Assembly: GCF_000422765.1 (NCBI RefSeq)
Contig: NZ_AUGR01000016.1
Coordinates: 93,090 to 157,089 of the forward strand
From: Neptunomonas japonica DSM 18939
GTDB taxonomy: Bacteria; Pseudomonadota; Gammaproteobacteria; Pseudomonadales; Balneatricaceae
Reading direction: 5' to 3'
Length of the DNA: 64,000 nt
Under the pieces are notes generated by a model. That model was not told the DNA's origin and did not search any database. It saw only the letters and a program-made list of their open reading frames with translations. A program made the position numbers and the translations under genes. Below, piece after piece: positions 1 through 8,907 of the stretch (the first letter of the stretch is position 1; every line of letters begins with the position of its first letter).

Positions 1-171
1 ACTTTGCCTGCTAAATTGGCTGAATCAGAAATCGAACTATCTAGTCTTGAAAACGCACTGGATAAAGCCAATGTAATTGTTATTTTAGTGGATCATAAAG
101 AGTTTAAATCAGCAGATAAAACTCAGTTTGCCACTAAAGTAGTGATAGATACGCGTGGAATTATCGGTTAA
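1..171 (+). CDS. wecC: UDP-N-acetyl-D-mannosamine dehydrogenase, C-terminal fragment (5' end outside window)
   Basis: The frame is open from base 1 to the TAA at 169-171 and encodes the last 56 residues. It contains LVDHKEFK and ends in VVIDTRGIIG, which resembles the end of WecC (LVDH-x-x-FK ... V-D-A/T-K-G). WecC oxidises UDP-ManNAc to UDP-ManNAcA using NAD+, supplying an acidic sugar for surface glycans. Only the C-terminal UDP-binding lobe is visible, so the catalytic Cys and the Rossmann domain cannot be checked. A WecG/TagA-type transferase at 17998-18756 would be a logical consumer of the product. Another nucleotide-sugar dehydrogenase subfamily is the main alternative. Confidence 0.75.
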   Translation, partial: TLPAKLAESEIELSSLENALDKANVIVILVDHKEFKSADKTQFATKVVIDTRGIIG

Positions 172-341
172 TGATTGAGTAGTTAAGCGCTTGTTTTGCA
201 GGGTTTTTAAGTAAACTCTGTAAAATATTTGCTTTTTTCTGGTATTTAGACTTGTCACACAAATATCACTATCCTTTTGTAAGTCTATCCTTTATATTCT
301 GTTCAGTTTTTATACAACACCTATTCAAAGGGAGATTGGTA

Positions 342-935
342 ATGGTTCATTCGCTTGTTAAAATAACTCTGGTAACCGCGTTCGTATATGGCAGTAGCGC
401 TATGGCTTCAATCGTGCCTTATACTCAGAATCCTGATGTTGCACCGGGAATAGCTGCTTATAACCCAACGACTGCAAGTGCTTGGCCTACGCCTTTCAAT
501 GATCCTGCATCTAATCCGCCAGCTGTTAGAACTCAATTTACAGCGGGTGAAGATGTTAGCATTGCTGAAATGGTTGATTTGCAGGCATTAGCTCAAGCAA
601 CTGATGAGACTTATGGTGATGCAAATACGTTTGAGTGGTCAGTATTTTGGTACGACACTCTAGACCCTCTAGCAACTCATGTTTTCGATAGTTTCTATGA
701 AGTTAGCTGGGCTGATATCACTTCATGGCAAGCAAGCGGTTTTGAGGCTCTAGCCTACTGGACTGATGCTTATAAGCCTGCAGCAGGTAACTGGATAGCA
801 GACACTTATTTTGAAGGTAACTACTCAAACAGTGTTACTTTTGATGTGCCTGAGCCTTCTAGTGTTTTTCTGTTATCGCTAGGTGTTTTGGGAGTGGTTG
901 CCGGTAAGCGTAAAGCTGCAAAAGCGGCGGCTTAA
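342..935 (+). CDS. PEP-CTERM sorting-domain secreted protein
   Basis: A 197-residue protein of unknown function. The ATG at 342 is preferred because GGGAGA lies just upstream and the product then begins directly with a signal peptide (VKITLVTAFVYGSSAMA). The C-terminus carries a typical PEP-CTERM signal: VPEP at about residues 169-172, a hydrophobic helix (VFLLSLGVLGVVAG) and a basic tail KRKAAKAAA. In known systems this tripartite tail is recognised by a membrane exosortase (EpsH/Xrt) that releases or anchors the protein together with exopolysaccharide. The middle is rich in Trp, Tyr and Asp and I recognise no fold. No exosortase gene is visible in the window. It sits beside polysaccharide genes, as PEP-CTERM proteins often do. 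Confidence 0.85.
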   Translation: MVHSLVKITLVTAFVYGSSAMASIVPYTQNPDVAPGIAAYNPTTASAWPTPFNDPASNPPAVRTQFTAGEDVSIAEMVDLQALAQATDETYGDANTFEWSVFWYDTLDPLATHVFDSFYEVSWADITSWQASGFEALAYWTDAYKPAAGNWIADTYFEGNYSNSVTFDVPEPSSVFLLSLGVLGVVAGKRKAAKAAA

Positions 936-965
936 ATACCCGCAACACACTTACAGCTAGAAATA

Positions 966-997
966 AAAAAAGCCTGAATTGATATTCAGGCTTTTTT
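966..997. terminator. Bidirectional intrinsic terminator
   Basis: A 14-bp perfect stem (966-979 with 984-997) closes on a TGAT loop. A-runs on one side and T-runs on the other make it functional in both directions. It separates the PEP-CTERM gene (plus strand) from the convergent ugd gene (minus strand). Confidence 0.9.
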
Positions 998-1018
998 ATT
1001 GGGTGTGACTAAGGGCGT

Positions 1019-2362
1019 TTAAATACAGCTTCTTAATGAATCAGCACGGCCAACGGCGTAATACATCAAACCTGCTTTCTTAACCTCTTCTGGGTTATAT
1101 AGGTTGCGTCCATCAACAATAACAGGGAAGTTAAGCTTCTCTTTTAGCCAGTTGAAATCAACCGCACGAAAAGCTTTCCACTCGGTGCAAATCACTAGCG
1201 CGTCAGCGCCTTCAGCAGCAATCTCGCGTGTGCCCACTAAGGTTAAATCATCACGCTTGCCGTAGATTCTGTGGGTTTCATTCATGGCTTCTGGATCGTA
1301 GGCAACAACGTTGGCGCCTGCTTCCCACAGTGACTCCATTAATACGCGGCTAGGTGCTGCGCGCATATCGTCGGTATTGGGTTTAAATGATAAACCCCAC
1401 AGAGCAATGGTTTTGCCTGCAAGGTCGCCATCAAAAGCGCGCTGCAGTTTTGCAAATAAGGTTTCTTTCTGGCGGTAGTTTACCGCTTCAACGGCTTTAA
1501 GTAATTGAGCATCGTAACCAACAGAGTCGGCGGTACGCGCTAGCGCTTGTACATCTTTAGGAAAGCACGAGCCACCATAGCCGCAGCCAGGGTAAATAAA
1601 CTGATAACCAATACGTGGGTCAGAACCAATACCTAAACGCACCTGCTCAACATCAACGTTAAGATGCTCAGCTAATTGAGACATCTCATTCATAAAGCTG
1701 ATTTTTGTAGCCAGCATGGCGTTAGCGGCATACTTGGTTAGCTCGGCAGCACGAACATCCATGAAAATTAACTTATCGTGATTACGGTTGTATGGGCTAT
1801 AGCATTCGCGCATTAACTCACATACTTGTTCGGAATCGGTGCCCACAACGATGCGTGAAGGTTTGCTGAAATCTTCAATGGCAGCGCCTTCTTTTAAAAA
1901 CTCGGGGTTAGAGCAAACGGCGTAGTCTGTTTGGTAACCGCGTTCTGCTAAAACACCCGCAATAGCGATATTAACTTTATCGGCAGTGCCAACAGGCACG
2001 GTAGACTTATCAATAATGACTTTATAGCCATCCATGTATTGGCCAATAGTTTTGGCAACCGCTAAAACGTATTGTAAATCGGCAGAACCGTCTTCATCAG
2101 GAGGAGTGCCTACGGCAATAAACTGTAGCGTGCCGTGTTTAACGGCTGTTTCTGCATCGGTTGTAAAGTTAAGGCGGCCTTCTTTATGGTTGCGCACAAC
2201 CATTGGCTCAAGACCCGGCTCGTAGATGGGGATAATGCCGTTTTTAAGCCCTTCAATTTTGCCTTCATCAATATCGACACAAAGTACATCATGGCCTACA
2301 TCAGCCAAACATGTACCAGTTACCAAGCCCACGTAGCCAGTACCAAATACTGTAATCTTCAT
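1019..2362 (-). CDS. ugd: UDP-glucose 6-dehydrogenase
   Basis: Oxidises UDP-glucose to UDP-glucuronate with two NAD+ in the cytoplasm. The 447-residue protein has all family landmarks: the Rossmann motif GTGYVGL (residues 7-13), KSTVPVGT (119-126), NPEFLKEG (152-159), Lys220 in [12 protein letters not shown] and the catalytic Cys266 in [10 protein letters not shown]. The C-terminal UDP-binding domain has [10 protein letters not shown] and ends near VDGRNLY. It is divergent from the upstream region but convergent with the PEP-CTERM gene and precedes, on the same strand, nothing that overlaps it. UDP-GlcA would be a building block of the local polysaccharide. A second, degenerate copy lies at 23115-24383. 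Confidence 0.95.
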   Translation of the reverse strand: MKITVFGTGYVGLVTGTCLADVGHDVLCVDIDEGKIEGLKNGIIPIYEPGLEPMVVRNHKEGRLNFTTDAETAVKHGTLQFIAVGTPPDEDGSADLQYVLAVAKTIGQYMDGYKVIIDKSTVPVGTADKVNIAIAGVLAERGYQTDYAVCSNPEFLKEGAAIEDFSKPSRIVVGTDSEQVCELMRECYSPYNRNHDKLIFMDVRAAELTKYAANAMLATKISFMNEMSQLAEHLNVDVEQVRLGIGSDPRIGYQFIYPGCGYGGSCFPKDVQALARTADSVGYDAQLLKAVEAVNYRQKETLFAKLQRAFDGDLAGKTIALWGLSFKPNTDDMRAAPSRVLMESLWEAGANVVAYDPEAMNETHRIYGKRDDLTLVGTREIAAEGADALVICTEWKAFRAVDFNWLKEKLNFPVIVDGRNLYNPEEVKKAGLMYYAVGRADSLRSCI

Positions 2363-2419
2363 GCAAGACTATTCCTGAAAAATAAAATGATTATACCGAA
2401 AAAACATAACGGATGCTTT

Positions 2420-3775
2420 TTAGCGATTAACGAGAGTACTAGATTGTTTTTGCGGCTTAAAATATAAAGAGATCCAGCCAAAAGCTAATATCAACATGAA
2501 CGACGCAGCGTTGGCGGGTACTTGCAAATTAAAGTCGACGGTTGCATGTAGCCCCATGGCTATCATCGACATTAAGCAGCCAAATGAGAGCCCCCGCATA
2601 AGTGGGTTTTTACGCATCCATTGGGCTTTAAGGGCAATTATAAAGGTTAATATAACCGCGATAAGTAGCGGTGCAAACCCAATGAGCCCGCGCTCAGTAA
2701 TAAACTCTAAATAGTCATTGTGGGCGTGATCATAAAAAATCCTGATATCTTTTTGGCGTACTTCAGGAAAGGCAGTATAAAAAGTCCCCGTGCCTGTTCC
2801 TGTTAATAGATTTTGATTAAAAATCTCAAGGCTATAAAGATCAACTTCATCGCGGCTCTCTCTTGTTGCTGTTGTTTGCTCCAGCCGATCAACAACTTTT
2901 TCGATACCAAAAAATGTACCAACAATAAAAACATCAATAACAAGTAGGCTGGTTAGCAGAATGATAGTAGAGCGCGAAGCGCGGCGGCCTAATAGTAAGG
3001 CCAGAGCCCCTGTAATCATCATGGCTGCGAAAAAAGAAGTGTTGCCCATTCGGGAGTGGGTTAAAACTAAGCCGATAACCATCATGACGAGCGTAATACG
3101 CAGCAGGATTTTTTTACTGAGTAATGCCGTCATCCAGCGGCGTAAACGGTTGCGCCAGTTACCTGATGGTGTTGTTTTAAGTGTGGCAATCATCATGCCT
3201 AGGCCGATGGATAGGCAGATAACCAGATAACCCGCTAAATGGTTACGGTTAACAAAAGTGCCGGTAGCCACGCCAGTGTATGAATCTTTAGGTATAAAAA
3301 AACCATACTCGGTATTGCTTAGTGTCATTAAGCTGCCAAAGGCTGCCTGGAATAAACCGCAAGCAATAAGAGTATATACGGTCAGTTTTATTCTGGATTG
3401 GCTATTGAGTAAAGCTAAAGAGAGAATAAAAAAAGCTAATAAACCACAGCTGAGTAACGTTTGTTGTTGAGATTGAAAGGGCTCAAGAGAAAGTGACAAC
3501 GCAGGTATGGATTGTAAGCCGCTCCATAGGGTTGAAAAAAATAGCAAACCGACAAAAGGCCAGGCCTTACGTAATGGGCGGGTAGTTTTTACGCGCTGTT
3601 GTAAATAGAGCGCACACCAAGCACTAAGCAATAATAAGCTAATAATAGATAGCAGTGATAATGACCAAAGACGATTGCTGCCCATGGGTAGGGGAGCCCA
3701 AACTAAAAGCCCTAAAAATCCATAAAATAGAGGAGAGTCTGCAGCGGGAAATTTTACAGTAAAAGTATGAGCCAT
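2420..3775 (-). CDS. O-antigen ligase/polymerase family membrane protein (Wzy_C)
   Basis: A polytopic inner-membrane protein of about 451 residues with roughly ten to twelve hydrophobic segments. The segment FYDHAHNDYLEFITERG is the hallmark periplasmic loop of the Wzy_C (O-antigen ligase) family, which polymerises or ligates lipid-linked glycans on the periplasmic side. The ATG at 3775 starts MAHTF. A GTG two codons upstream (3781) is also possible, and no clear ribosome binding site favours either. It lies upstream of ugd on the same strand, with a gap of about 57 bases, and could be cotranscribed. Whether it is the polymerase or a ligase cannot be told from sequence. A second, unrelated-looking Wzy-type protein is encoded at 13132-14289. 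Confidence 0.85.
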   Translation of the reverse strand: MAHTFTVKFPAADSPLFYGFLGLLVWAPLPMGSNRLWSLSLLSIISLLLLSAWCALYLQQRVKTTRPLRKAWPFVGLLFFSTLWSGLQSIPALSLSLEPFQSQQQTLLSCGLLAFFILSLALLNSQSRIKLTVYTLIACGLFQAAFGSLMTLSNTEYGFFIPKDSYTGVATGTFVNRNHLAGYLVICLSIGLGMMIATLKTTPSGNWRNRLRRWMTALLSKKILLRITLVMMVIGLVLTHSRMGNTSFFAAMMITGALALLLGRRASRSTIILLTSLLVIDVFIVGTFFGIEKVVDRLEQTTATRESRDEVDLYSLEIFNQNLLTGTGTGTFYTAFPEVRQKDIRIFYDHAHNDYLEFITERGLIGFAPLLIAVILTFIIALKAQWMRKNPLMRGLSFGCLMSMIAMGLHATVDFNLQVPANAASFMLILAFGWISLYFKPQKQSSTLVNR

Positions 3776-3780
3776 AAACA

Positions 3781-3794
3781 CTTAAGCGCTTAAG
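3781..3794. promoter_or_regulatory. Perfect 14-bp palindrome, possible operator
   Basis: CTTAAGCGCTTAAG is a perfect palindrome immediately upstream of the Wzy_C gene start. Its core AAGCGCTT resembles the centre of LacI-family operators. A related TTAAGCGCTT occurs at about 184-193, upstream of the PEP-CTERM gene. The function is inferred only from position and symmetry. Confidence 0.35.
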
Positions 3795-3821
3795 AGATAA
3801 ACAAAGAATATGTGCCAATAT

Positions 3822-3850
3822 AAAAAAGGCATCTCAAAGATGCCTTATTT
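3822..3850 (-). terminator. Intrinsic terminator of the small secreted protein gene
   Basis: A 9-bp stem (AAGGCATCT at 3826-3834 with AGATGCCTT at 3838-3846) is followed, on the minus strand, by a T-run. It lies directly after the stop of the gene at 3865-4155. Confidence 0.8.
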
Positions 3851-3864
3851 ATAACGTAAATTTA

Positions 3865-4155
3865 TCAGCTTGGGCTGGCATTACCGCCACCGCCGCCACC
3901 ATTATTGGAGCCGAAAGGAGGAGGGCTCATACGTCGACCAGCAGCTCTGGCGTTAGTGGGTAAGGCGCTTAAGCCTCGAGCCCGCGTACGTGGGGTAGGT
4001 GCAACTCTTGATAATGCTCGAGGTGCTTGGCTGGCTCGGCTAGGAGCTTGCTGTACAGTGGTTGCTCTAGTAGCCGCTTGCTCTGCTGGTGTGGCAGCAA
4101 AGGCAGAAGTAAACGGTAATATCCCTATCACAACACCTAATAATAGTCGGCGCAT
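3865..4155 (-). CDS. Small secreted Ala/Arg/Pro- and Gly-rich protein, unknown function
   Basis: A 96-residue product. The first 20 residues (MRRLLLGVVIGILPFTSAFA) form a clear signal peptide with an A-x-A-type cleavage site. The mature part is low-complexity and basic: repeated Ala, Thr, Arg and Pro, then SPPPFGSNN and a run of six glycines near the end. AAGGAA lies about 6 bases before the ATG, and a terminator follows the stop, so the gene looks real although I recognise no family. It is divergent from wcaJ. A cell-surface or matrix-associated structural role is only a guess. Confidence 0.7.
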   Translation of the reverse strand: MRRLLLGVVIGILPFTSAFAATPAEQAATRATTVQQAPSRASQAPRALSRVAPTPRTRARGLSALPTNARAAGRRMSPPPFGSNNGGGGGGNASPS

Positions 4156-4403
4156 TGTATGTTCCTTGCTTGTTAATTAACTGTAACTGAGAGCAGCCAT
4201 AGTTCTACGATTAGGATGCTAACAATCTTACTCCACATATGCAAAGAAAAATCGATCAAATGTTGCACAGCAGTAACAGAGTGCATTAAGATTGTCACTC
4301 AAGATACAAACATATGTTTAATCTGGTGAGTTGTAATTAAGCAAGTAACAAATAATGCCTGCTTTGTTTCGTTGAAACAGTGCTGTAATGCTGCTCGTTC
4401 ATA

Positions 4404-5882
4404 ATGGATATATTAAAGTTTTTAGGGATGAAAACGATGGATTTTAGTCTACATCATTCGCCAGCGCCTTCTATGCAGCGTGGCCGTCGTTTATTGCGTA
4501 ATCACCAAACACTTATGTTTTGGATACAGCTGTTTGCAGATCTGTTTGTAGTTACAGGTTCGTTAGCTGTACTTACGTTTATCAAGCTGCAGAGCATCCC
4601 TGCGCATTACCGTTTTTTAGCCATTATTACTATGCTAGCCCTGTTTGCTATTTACTCTGCACGTGGCGTGTATCGGCGCTCATGCAGCCAGTGGCGCCTG
4701 ATGGGGCGTGTAACAACAGCGTGGTGTTTGTTGTTATTGGTACTGCTGCTATTAGGTTTTATGACAAAAACAACCGATATGTTCTCGCGCCAAGTATTAA
4801 TATTATGGGCTCCTCTGGCTTTAGGATTGCAGCTGGTTAACCACCTTTGCTTAAATAAAGCGATTAAACATTACAATGACAGAGCAAAACAGCAGTTGCC
4901 GGTTTTAATTATTGGCGATGGTGATATTGCACAGCACCTAGCTAAAAGCTTGCTTCAAAATCGTTGGTTACCAGACCGTGTGACTGGCATGATAGTAGCG
5001 AATGAAGTAAAGGCCGATGCAGCATCGGTAGCCGCTATGCCTGCCCCCGTACTTGGCACGCTCATCGAACTAAGATCCATCATTAAAGAACGCGGAATTA
5101 GGCGCATTTATGTTGCACTGCCGTTAGGTGCGTCGCAGCAAATTGAAAATTTGCATATTGATTTGCTTGATATGAACGTAGATGTAATCTGGGTGCCCGA
5201 TATTTTTGCCCTCAATCTGCTTAATCACTCAGTAAGAGAAGTGGCTGGTGTGCCGCTTATATCGCTGAATGAGAGCCCGCTTACTTCATCGCGTGTACCT
5301 ATTGTGCTTAAGGGCATAATGGACAGGGTTATCGCTGTTATTGCTTTGGTTGCGTTGTCTCCGTTACTGGTTGGTATTGCTATAGCAGTTAAGCGCTCAT
5401 CACCAGGGCCGGTGTTTTTTAAACAGCAGCGGCATGGTTTTGATGGCAAAATTATAGAGATATATAAATTCCGCAGTATGAAGCTACATGCCGACTCAGA
5501 TGTAGTACAGCAAGCCACTAAAGGCGATCCGCGTGTTACCAAAATAGGTAAGTTTATCCGTAAGAGTTCTATAGATGAATTACCACAGTTATTTAACGTA
5601 TTAAATGGGACAATGTCGCTTGTTGGGCCTCGCCCCCATGCTGTATCACATAACGATTATTACTCTGACAAAATCAATGCTTATCTAGCCCGCCACCGCA
5701 TTAAACCGGGTATTACGGGTTTAGCACAAGTGAAAGGTTACCGTGGCGAAACTGAAACGCTGGATAAAATGCAAAAACGAGTAGAGTTCGATTTAGCATA
5801 TATCAATAATTGGACGTTGTTGTTGGATATCCAAATATTAATCAAGACTCCACTAAGCTTGTTTTCTAAAAATATTTTTTAG
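4404..5882 (+). CDS. wcaJ: Undecaprenyl-phosphate glucose-1-phosphate transferase (initiating glycosyltransferase)
   Basis: Transfers a hexose-1-phosphate from a UDP-sugar to undecaprenyl phosphate, the first committed step of polysaccharide repeat-unit assembly. The 492-residue protein has N-terminal transmembrane segments, a central CoA-binding-like Rossmann region (LPVLIIGDGDIAQHL), a further membrane helix near residue 310 and the C-terminal bacterial sugar transferase domain with KFRSMK, DELPQLFNVL, SLVGPRPH and RIKPGITGLAQ. This layout matches the WcaJ/PssZ type. The ATG at 4404 has no obvious ribosome site. An ATG at 4437 preceded by AGGGA at a spacing of 8 is a good alternative, giving MDFSLHHS. 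Sugar specificity (Glc versus Gal) is inferred from the family. Confidence 0.9.
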   Translation: MDILKFLGMKTMDFSLHHSPAPSMQRGRRLLRNHQTLMFWIQLFADLFVVTGSLAVLTFIKLQSIPAHYRFLAIITMLALFAIYSARGVYRRSCSQWRLMGRVTTAWCLLLLVLLLLGFMTKTTDMFSRQVLILWAPLALGLQLVNHLCLNKAIKHYNDRAKQQLPVLIIGDGDIAQHLAKSLLQNRWLPDRVTGMIVANEVKADAASVAAMPAPVLGTLIELRSIIKERGIRRIYVALPLGASQQIENLHIDLLDMNVDVIWVPDIFALNLLNHSVREVAGVPLISLNESPLTSSRVPIVLKGIMDRVIAVIALVALSPLLVGIAIAVKRSSPGPVFFKQQRHGFDGKIIEIYKFRSMKLHADSDVVQQATKGDPRVTKIGKFIRKSSIDELPQLFNVLNGTMSLVGPRPHAVSHNDYYSDKINAYLARHRIKPGITGLAQVKGYRGETETLDKMQKRVEFDLAYINNWTLLLDIQILIKTPLSLFSKNIF

Positions 5883-6173
5883 ATTACATAGAGTTAAAGC
5901 TTTTAGAAATATTATGATCTGCATGCCCTATTACAAGGGTATAAATAAGTAAGAATGTTTAAATTAGCTCGGTAGGTAGCAGGGATTGTAAAAAACTTTA
6001 TATGCTTGTTTCGCTAAGGCATGCAATGAAATTGTAACTAATTTTAGTCTTTAAATTAATTAAACCTTTCAATAATTTTTTGTAATTCATATTTTTAAGT
6101 ATTTTAAAAATGCTAATTACTTAGACATAAAACATTGCCACGTGTATTGAGAAGTACTAATAGGGATATATGA
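5883..6173 (+). promoter_or_regulatory. AT-rich leader of the capsule-type cassette with an ops-like element
   Basis: No gene is visible in these 291 bases. The only notable word is GGTAGGTAGC at 5971-5980, which contains the GGTAGC core of the RfaH-recruiting ops/JUMPstart element (GGCGGTAGC in enterics). It lies about 195 bases upstream of tviB, at the head of a run of twelve or more same-strand genes, where such elements usually sit. The match is partial. Confidence 0.3.
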
Positions 6174-7454
6174 ATGATCACAAATAATACAATGCAAGAA
6201 ATTGCAATTATTGGTCTGGGTTATGTGGGCCTTCCTTTAGCAGTTGAGTTTGGTAAAAAACGACCTGTAATTGGTTTTGATATAGATAAAGTTAGAGTTG
6301 CTGAACTTAAGCAGGGTAAAGATCGTACATTAGAAGTAGAGGCTGAGTTGTTAGCAGAAGCTACCTTTTTAAAATTTTCAGATGATGTCAATGCACTGAA
6401 GCAAGCAAATATTTATATTGTTACTGTACCGACTCCAATTGATCAGCATAAGAAGCCTAACTTAACACCGCTAATTAAAGCAAGTGAAATGTTGGGTAGT
6501 GTAATAAATAAAGGTGATATTGTAATTTATGAATCGACTGTATACCCAGGAGCAACGGAGGAAGATTGTATACCAGTGGTTGAAAGTGTATCAGGCTTGA
6601 AATTTAACCGTGATTTTTTTGCAGGTTATAGTCCTGAACGGATAAACCCCGGCGACAAAGAGCATCGGGTTACAAATATTCTAAAAGTGACATCTGGATC
6701 AACTCCAGAAATTTCAGAAATTGTCGATCAATTATATCGTGAAATTATTATTGCAGGTACTTTTAAAGCTACGTCTATACGTGTAGCTGAAGCAGCCAAG
6801 GTTATAGAGAACACCCAGCGAGATGTGAATATTGCGCTAATTAATGAGTTAGCTCTAATTTTTAATGAGATGGATATAGACACTCTTGATGTATTAGAAG
6901 CAGCAGGAACAAAATGGAATTTTCTGCCGTTTCGCCCAGGTCTAGTAGGAGGCCATTGTATAGGTGTTGATCCCTATTACCTAACTCACAAAGCTGAAGC
7001 TATTGGATATCATCCACAAATGATTCTAGCTGGCCGTCGCATCAATGACAATATGGGGAAATATGTTGTATCCGAGCTTGTAAAGGCCATGCTTAAAAAG
7101 CGTATTCATGTGGATGGAGCAAACGTATTAGTGCTTGGATTAACGTTTAAAGAAAATTGTCCAGATATTAGGAATACGAAAGTAGTGGATATTGTTTCTG
7201 AGCTGCAAGATTACAGTGTTAATGTTGATGTATATGATCCTTGGGCGTGCCCTAAGTTAGCAATGCACGAATATGGTATTGATCTAGTAGTTGCCCCTAA
7301 GGATGAATACTATGATGCGGTTGTTTTAGCGGTTGGACATGATCAATTTAAAGTATTCGATAAAAGTACTTTTAATAAATTACTTAGAAAAGAATCTGTT
7401 ATTTATGATCTTAAATATGTCCTTCCAAAATCAGTATCAGATTTGCGACTTTAA
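6174..7454 (+). CDS. tviB: UDP-N-acetylhexosamine 6-dehydrogenase (TviB/WbpO type)
   Basis: An NAD-dependent enzyme that oxidises UDP-GlcNAc (TviB) or UDP-GalNAc (WbpO) to the corresponding uronic acid. The 426 residues include the Rossmann motif GLGYVGLP (14-21), VPTPID (85-90), ESTVYPG (120-126), [11 protein letters not shown] (151-161) and the catalytic Cys262 in [15 protein letters not shown]. These motifs distinguish the Vi/WbpO group from Ugd. An alternative start at residue 7 (MQEIAIIG) is possible. It is the first gene of the AT-rich cassette. No dedicated 4-epimerase (TviC/WbpP) accompanies it. The galE product at 20262 may fill that role. The HexNAc uronic acid gives the polymer a carboxylate that downstream genes could modify. 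Confidence 0.9.
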   Translation: MITNNTMQEIAIIGLGYVGLPLAVEFGKKRPVIGFDIDKVRVAELKQGKDRTLEVEAELLAEATFLKFSDDVNALKQANIYIVTVPTPIDQHKKPNLTPLIKASEMLGSVINKGDIVIYESTVYPGATEEDCIPVVESVSGLKFNRDFFAGYSPERINPGDKEHRVTNILKVTSGSTPEISEIVDQLYREIIIAGTFKATSIRVAEAAKVIENTQRDVNIALINELALIFNEMDIDTLDVLEAAGTKWNFLPFRPGLVGGHCIGVDPYYLTHKAEAIGYHPQMILAGRRINDNMGKYVVSELVKAMLKKRIHVDGANVLVLGLTFKENCPDIRNTKVVDIVSELQDYSVNVDVYDPWACPKLAMHEYGIDLVVAPKDEYYDAVVLAVGHDQFKVFDKSTFNKLLRKESVIYDLKYVLPKSVSDLRL

Positions 7455-7593
7455 TAGCATTTCACTTAACCCATAAAAATATTCATGGGTTTGAAAGTTA
7501 TAATTAAATAAATTTAATGTTTGTTAATTTAATAACCACTAATACTAATGAGTTAGAGTTATTTAAAATATTTGAGTTTATGTGAAATGCTAT
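7454..7593 (+). repeat. 12-bp perfect inverted repeat bracketing the tviB-wzx gap, with inner hairpin
   Basis: ATAGCATTTCAC (7454-7465) and GTGAAATGCTAT (7582-7593) are perfect reverse complements. The left arm starts on the last base of the tviB stop codon. The right arm covers the first two bases of the wzx ATG. Inside lies a hairpin AACCCAT (7468-7474) / ATGGGTT (7485-7491), which can be extended by TTTCA/TGAAA across a small bulge. The TTTCA segment could therefore pair either locally or with the wzx start region. A role in translation control is inferred. Confidence 0.5.
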
Positions 7594-8842
7594 GTTGAAA
7601 GATAAAACTAAAATTCGTTATTACTTAAAGGCCATTTTAGCACTTCTGTCTGTCACATCTATAAATGCGATTCTCGGATTAATAACCACTATAAAAATAG
7701 CAAATGAACTTGGGCCTGCTCATTACGGCGAGATAGTTTATGGGTTTGCTTTGGGAGGAGTTTATTGTGTGATATTGAGGTTTGGAACAGATAAAACTTT
7801 AGTTAGAGATTATGTTTACCAACCTAATGATGTATCTAAAATATTTATAGCTGTAAATTGGTTGAAACTAGTTCTTCTTGGAATAATACTTCTAGGTATT
7901 ATCTCTTGGGTACAAATTTTTGGCGTTTTTACTGTTAGTACAGCCACGCTCTGTGTAGCATTCAGTGTTGTTATTAGCGGCTTTCAAATGCAATCGATGT
8001 ACGATTATAAAAAGAAAATAACTAGGCATGCTAAATTCTTTCTCATTCATAGGGTTTTTTACTTTATAGGGGTTTGGTTTTTTTTAATCGCATACCCAGA
8101 GTTTTTCTCTAATGCAATTCCTGCAATTTTTGTACTGCTATCTGTAGTTTTATTTCTACTGTTACAGGCCTATGGAGTTTCAAGTCTTATAACCATAGAG
8201 AGTTATAGATTAGATATTAGTGAAATAAAATCTCTAATCTACAGAAATTGGATATTTGCAGTCTCATCATTTTTAGTTGTTGGTTACACTAGCCTTTCAC
8301 AAGTAATTATAGTTTCTGAATTGGATTTGGCCGCTTTGGGTGTTTATGGAGTTTGTTTTCAGTTTGTAAGTGTTGCAGCAATAGTTGTTAAACAGGTATC
8401 TAGAGTAGGTAAACGTGAGCTAATAAAGGTTCTAAAAAAAGATTCTTATGATTTTAGAATCGCTTCAATAATTTATATTTCACTAATACTTTTAAGCGTA
8501 TGCCCGATTGCCTACCTTAGTGTGTTTTGGTCAGAATGGGTTTTGAGCACTTTGTTCGATACTGAATATATAAAAGGCGCAAATATACTACGAATTTTAG
8601 GCTTTTTAATACTGGCAAATGCCATTCTTGCGGGCCTAGAACATGTAGCAATAGCTAAAGGCATTAGGGCTGCTAATTTGATGGCTAATGGTGCAAATGG
8701 AATCATTACATGTGCTATATCTTTAGCATATATATCAGAATTCGGAACTGTGTCTGTTGCATTGGGGCTGCTAGTAGGCTCCGTTTCTGCATCATGTATA
8801 ACATTTTTTTACATTTTATATAGTCGAGATCCTTCAGTTTGA
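7592..8842 (+). CDS. wzx: Polysaccharide repeat-unit flippase (Wzx/MATE-like)
   Basis: A 416-residue polytopic membrane protein with about twelve hydrophobic helices, beginning after a short basic N-terminus. The first helix region (LLSVTSINAILGLITTIKIANELGPA, in part) resembles the start of Wzx/PST-family flippases, where a Gly-Pro-x-x-Y/F-G motif follows helix 1 (LGPAHYGEIVYG here). It would move the undecaprenyl-linked repeat unit across the inner membrane. It lies in the AT-rich cassette between tviB and the FemAB-like gene, with no strong ribosome site. The start codon falls in the inverted repeat described separately. Families in this class diverge strongly, so assignment rests on topology and context. 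Confidence 0.85.
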   Translation: MLKDKTKIRYYLKAILALLSVTSINAILGLITTIKIANELGPAHYGEIVYGFALGGVYCVILRFGTDKTLVRDYVYQPNDVSKIFIAVNWLKLVLLGIILLGIISWVQIFGVFTVSTATLCVAFSVVISGFQMQSMYDYKKKITRHAKFFLIHRVFYFIGVWFFLIAYPEFFSNAIPAIFVLLSVVLFLLLQAYGVSSLITIESYRLDISEIKSLIYRNWIFAVSSFLVVGYTSLSQVIIVSELDLAALGVYGVCFQFVSVAAIVVKQVSRVGKRELIKVLKKDSYDFRIASIIYISLILLSVCPIAYLSVFWSEWVLSTLFDTEYIKGANILRILGFLILANAILAGLEHVAIAKGIRAANLMANGANGIITCAISLAYISEFGTVSVALGLLVGSVSASCITFFYILYSRDPSV

Positions 8843-8907
8843 TTAATAGAAATATGAGATTTTAGCTAAAGTAATTATTTTTATCTTGATTGTAACGGAA
8901 ATAATAA

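Noticed and set aside
3875..3925. GC-rich CCGCCACC-type repeats near 3880-3900.
   Set aside because: They encode the polyglycine end of the small secreted protein on the minus strand, so no separate repeat element is needed.
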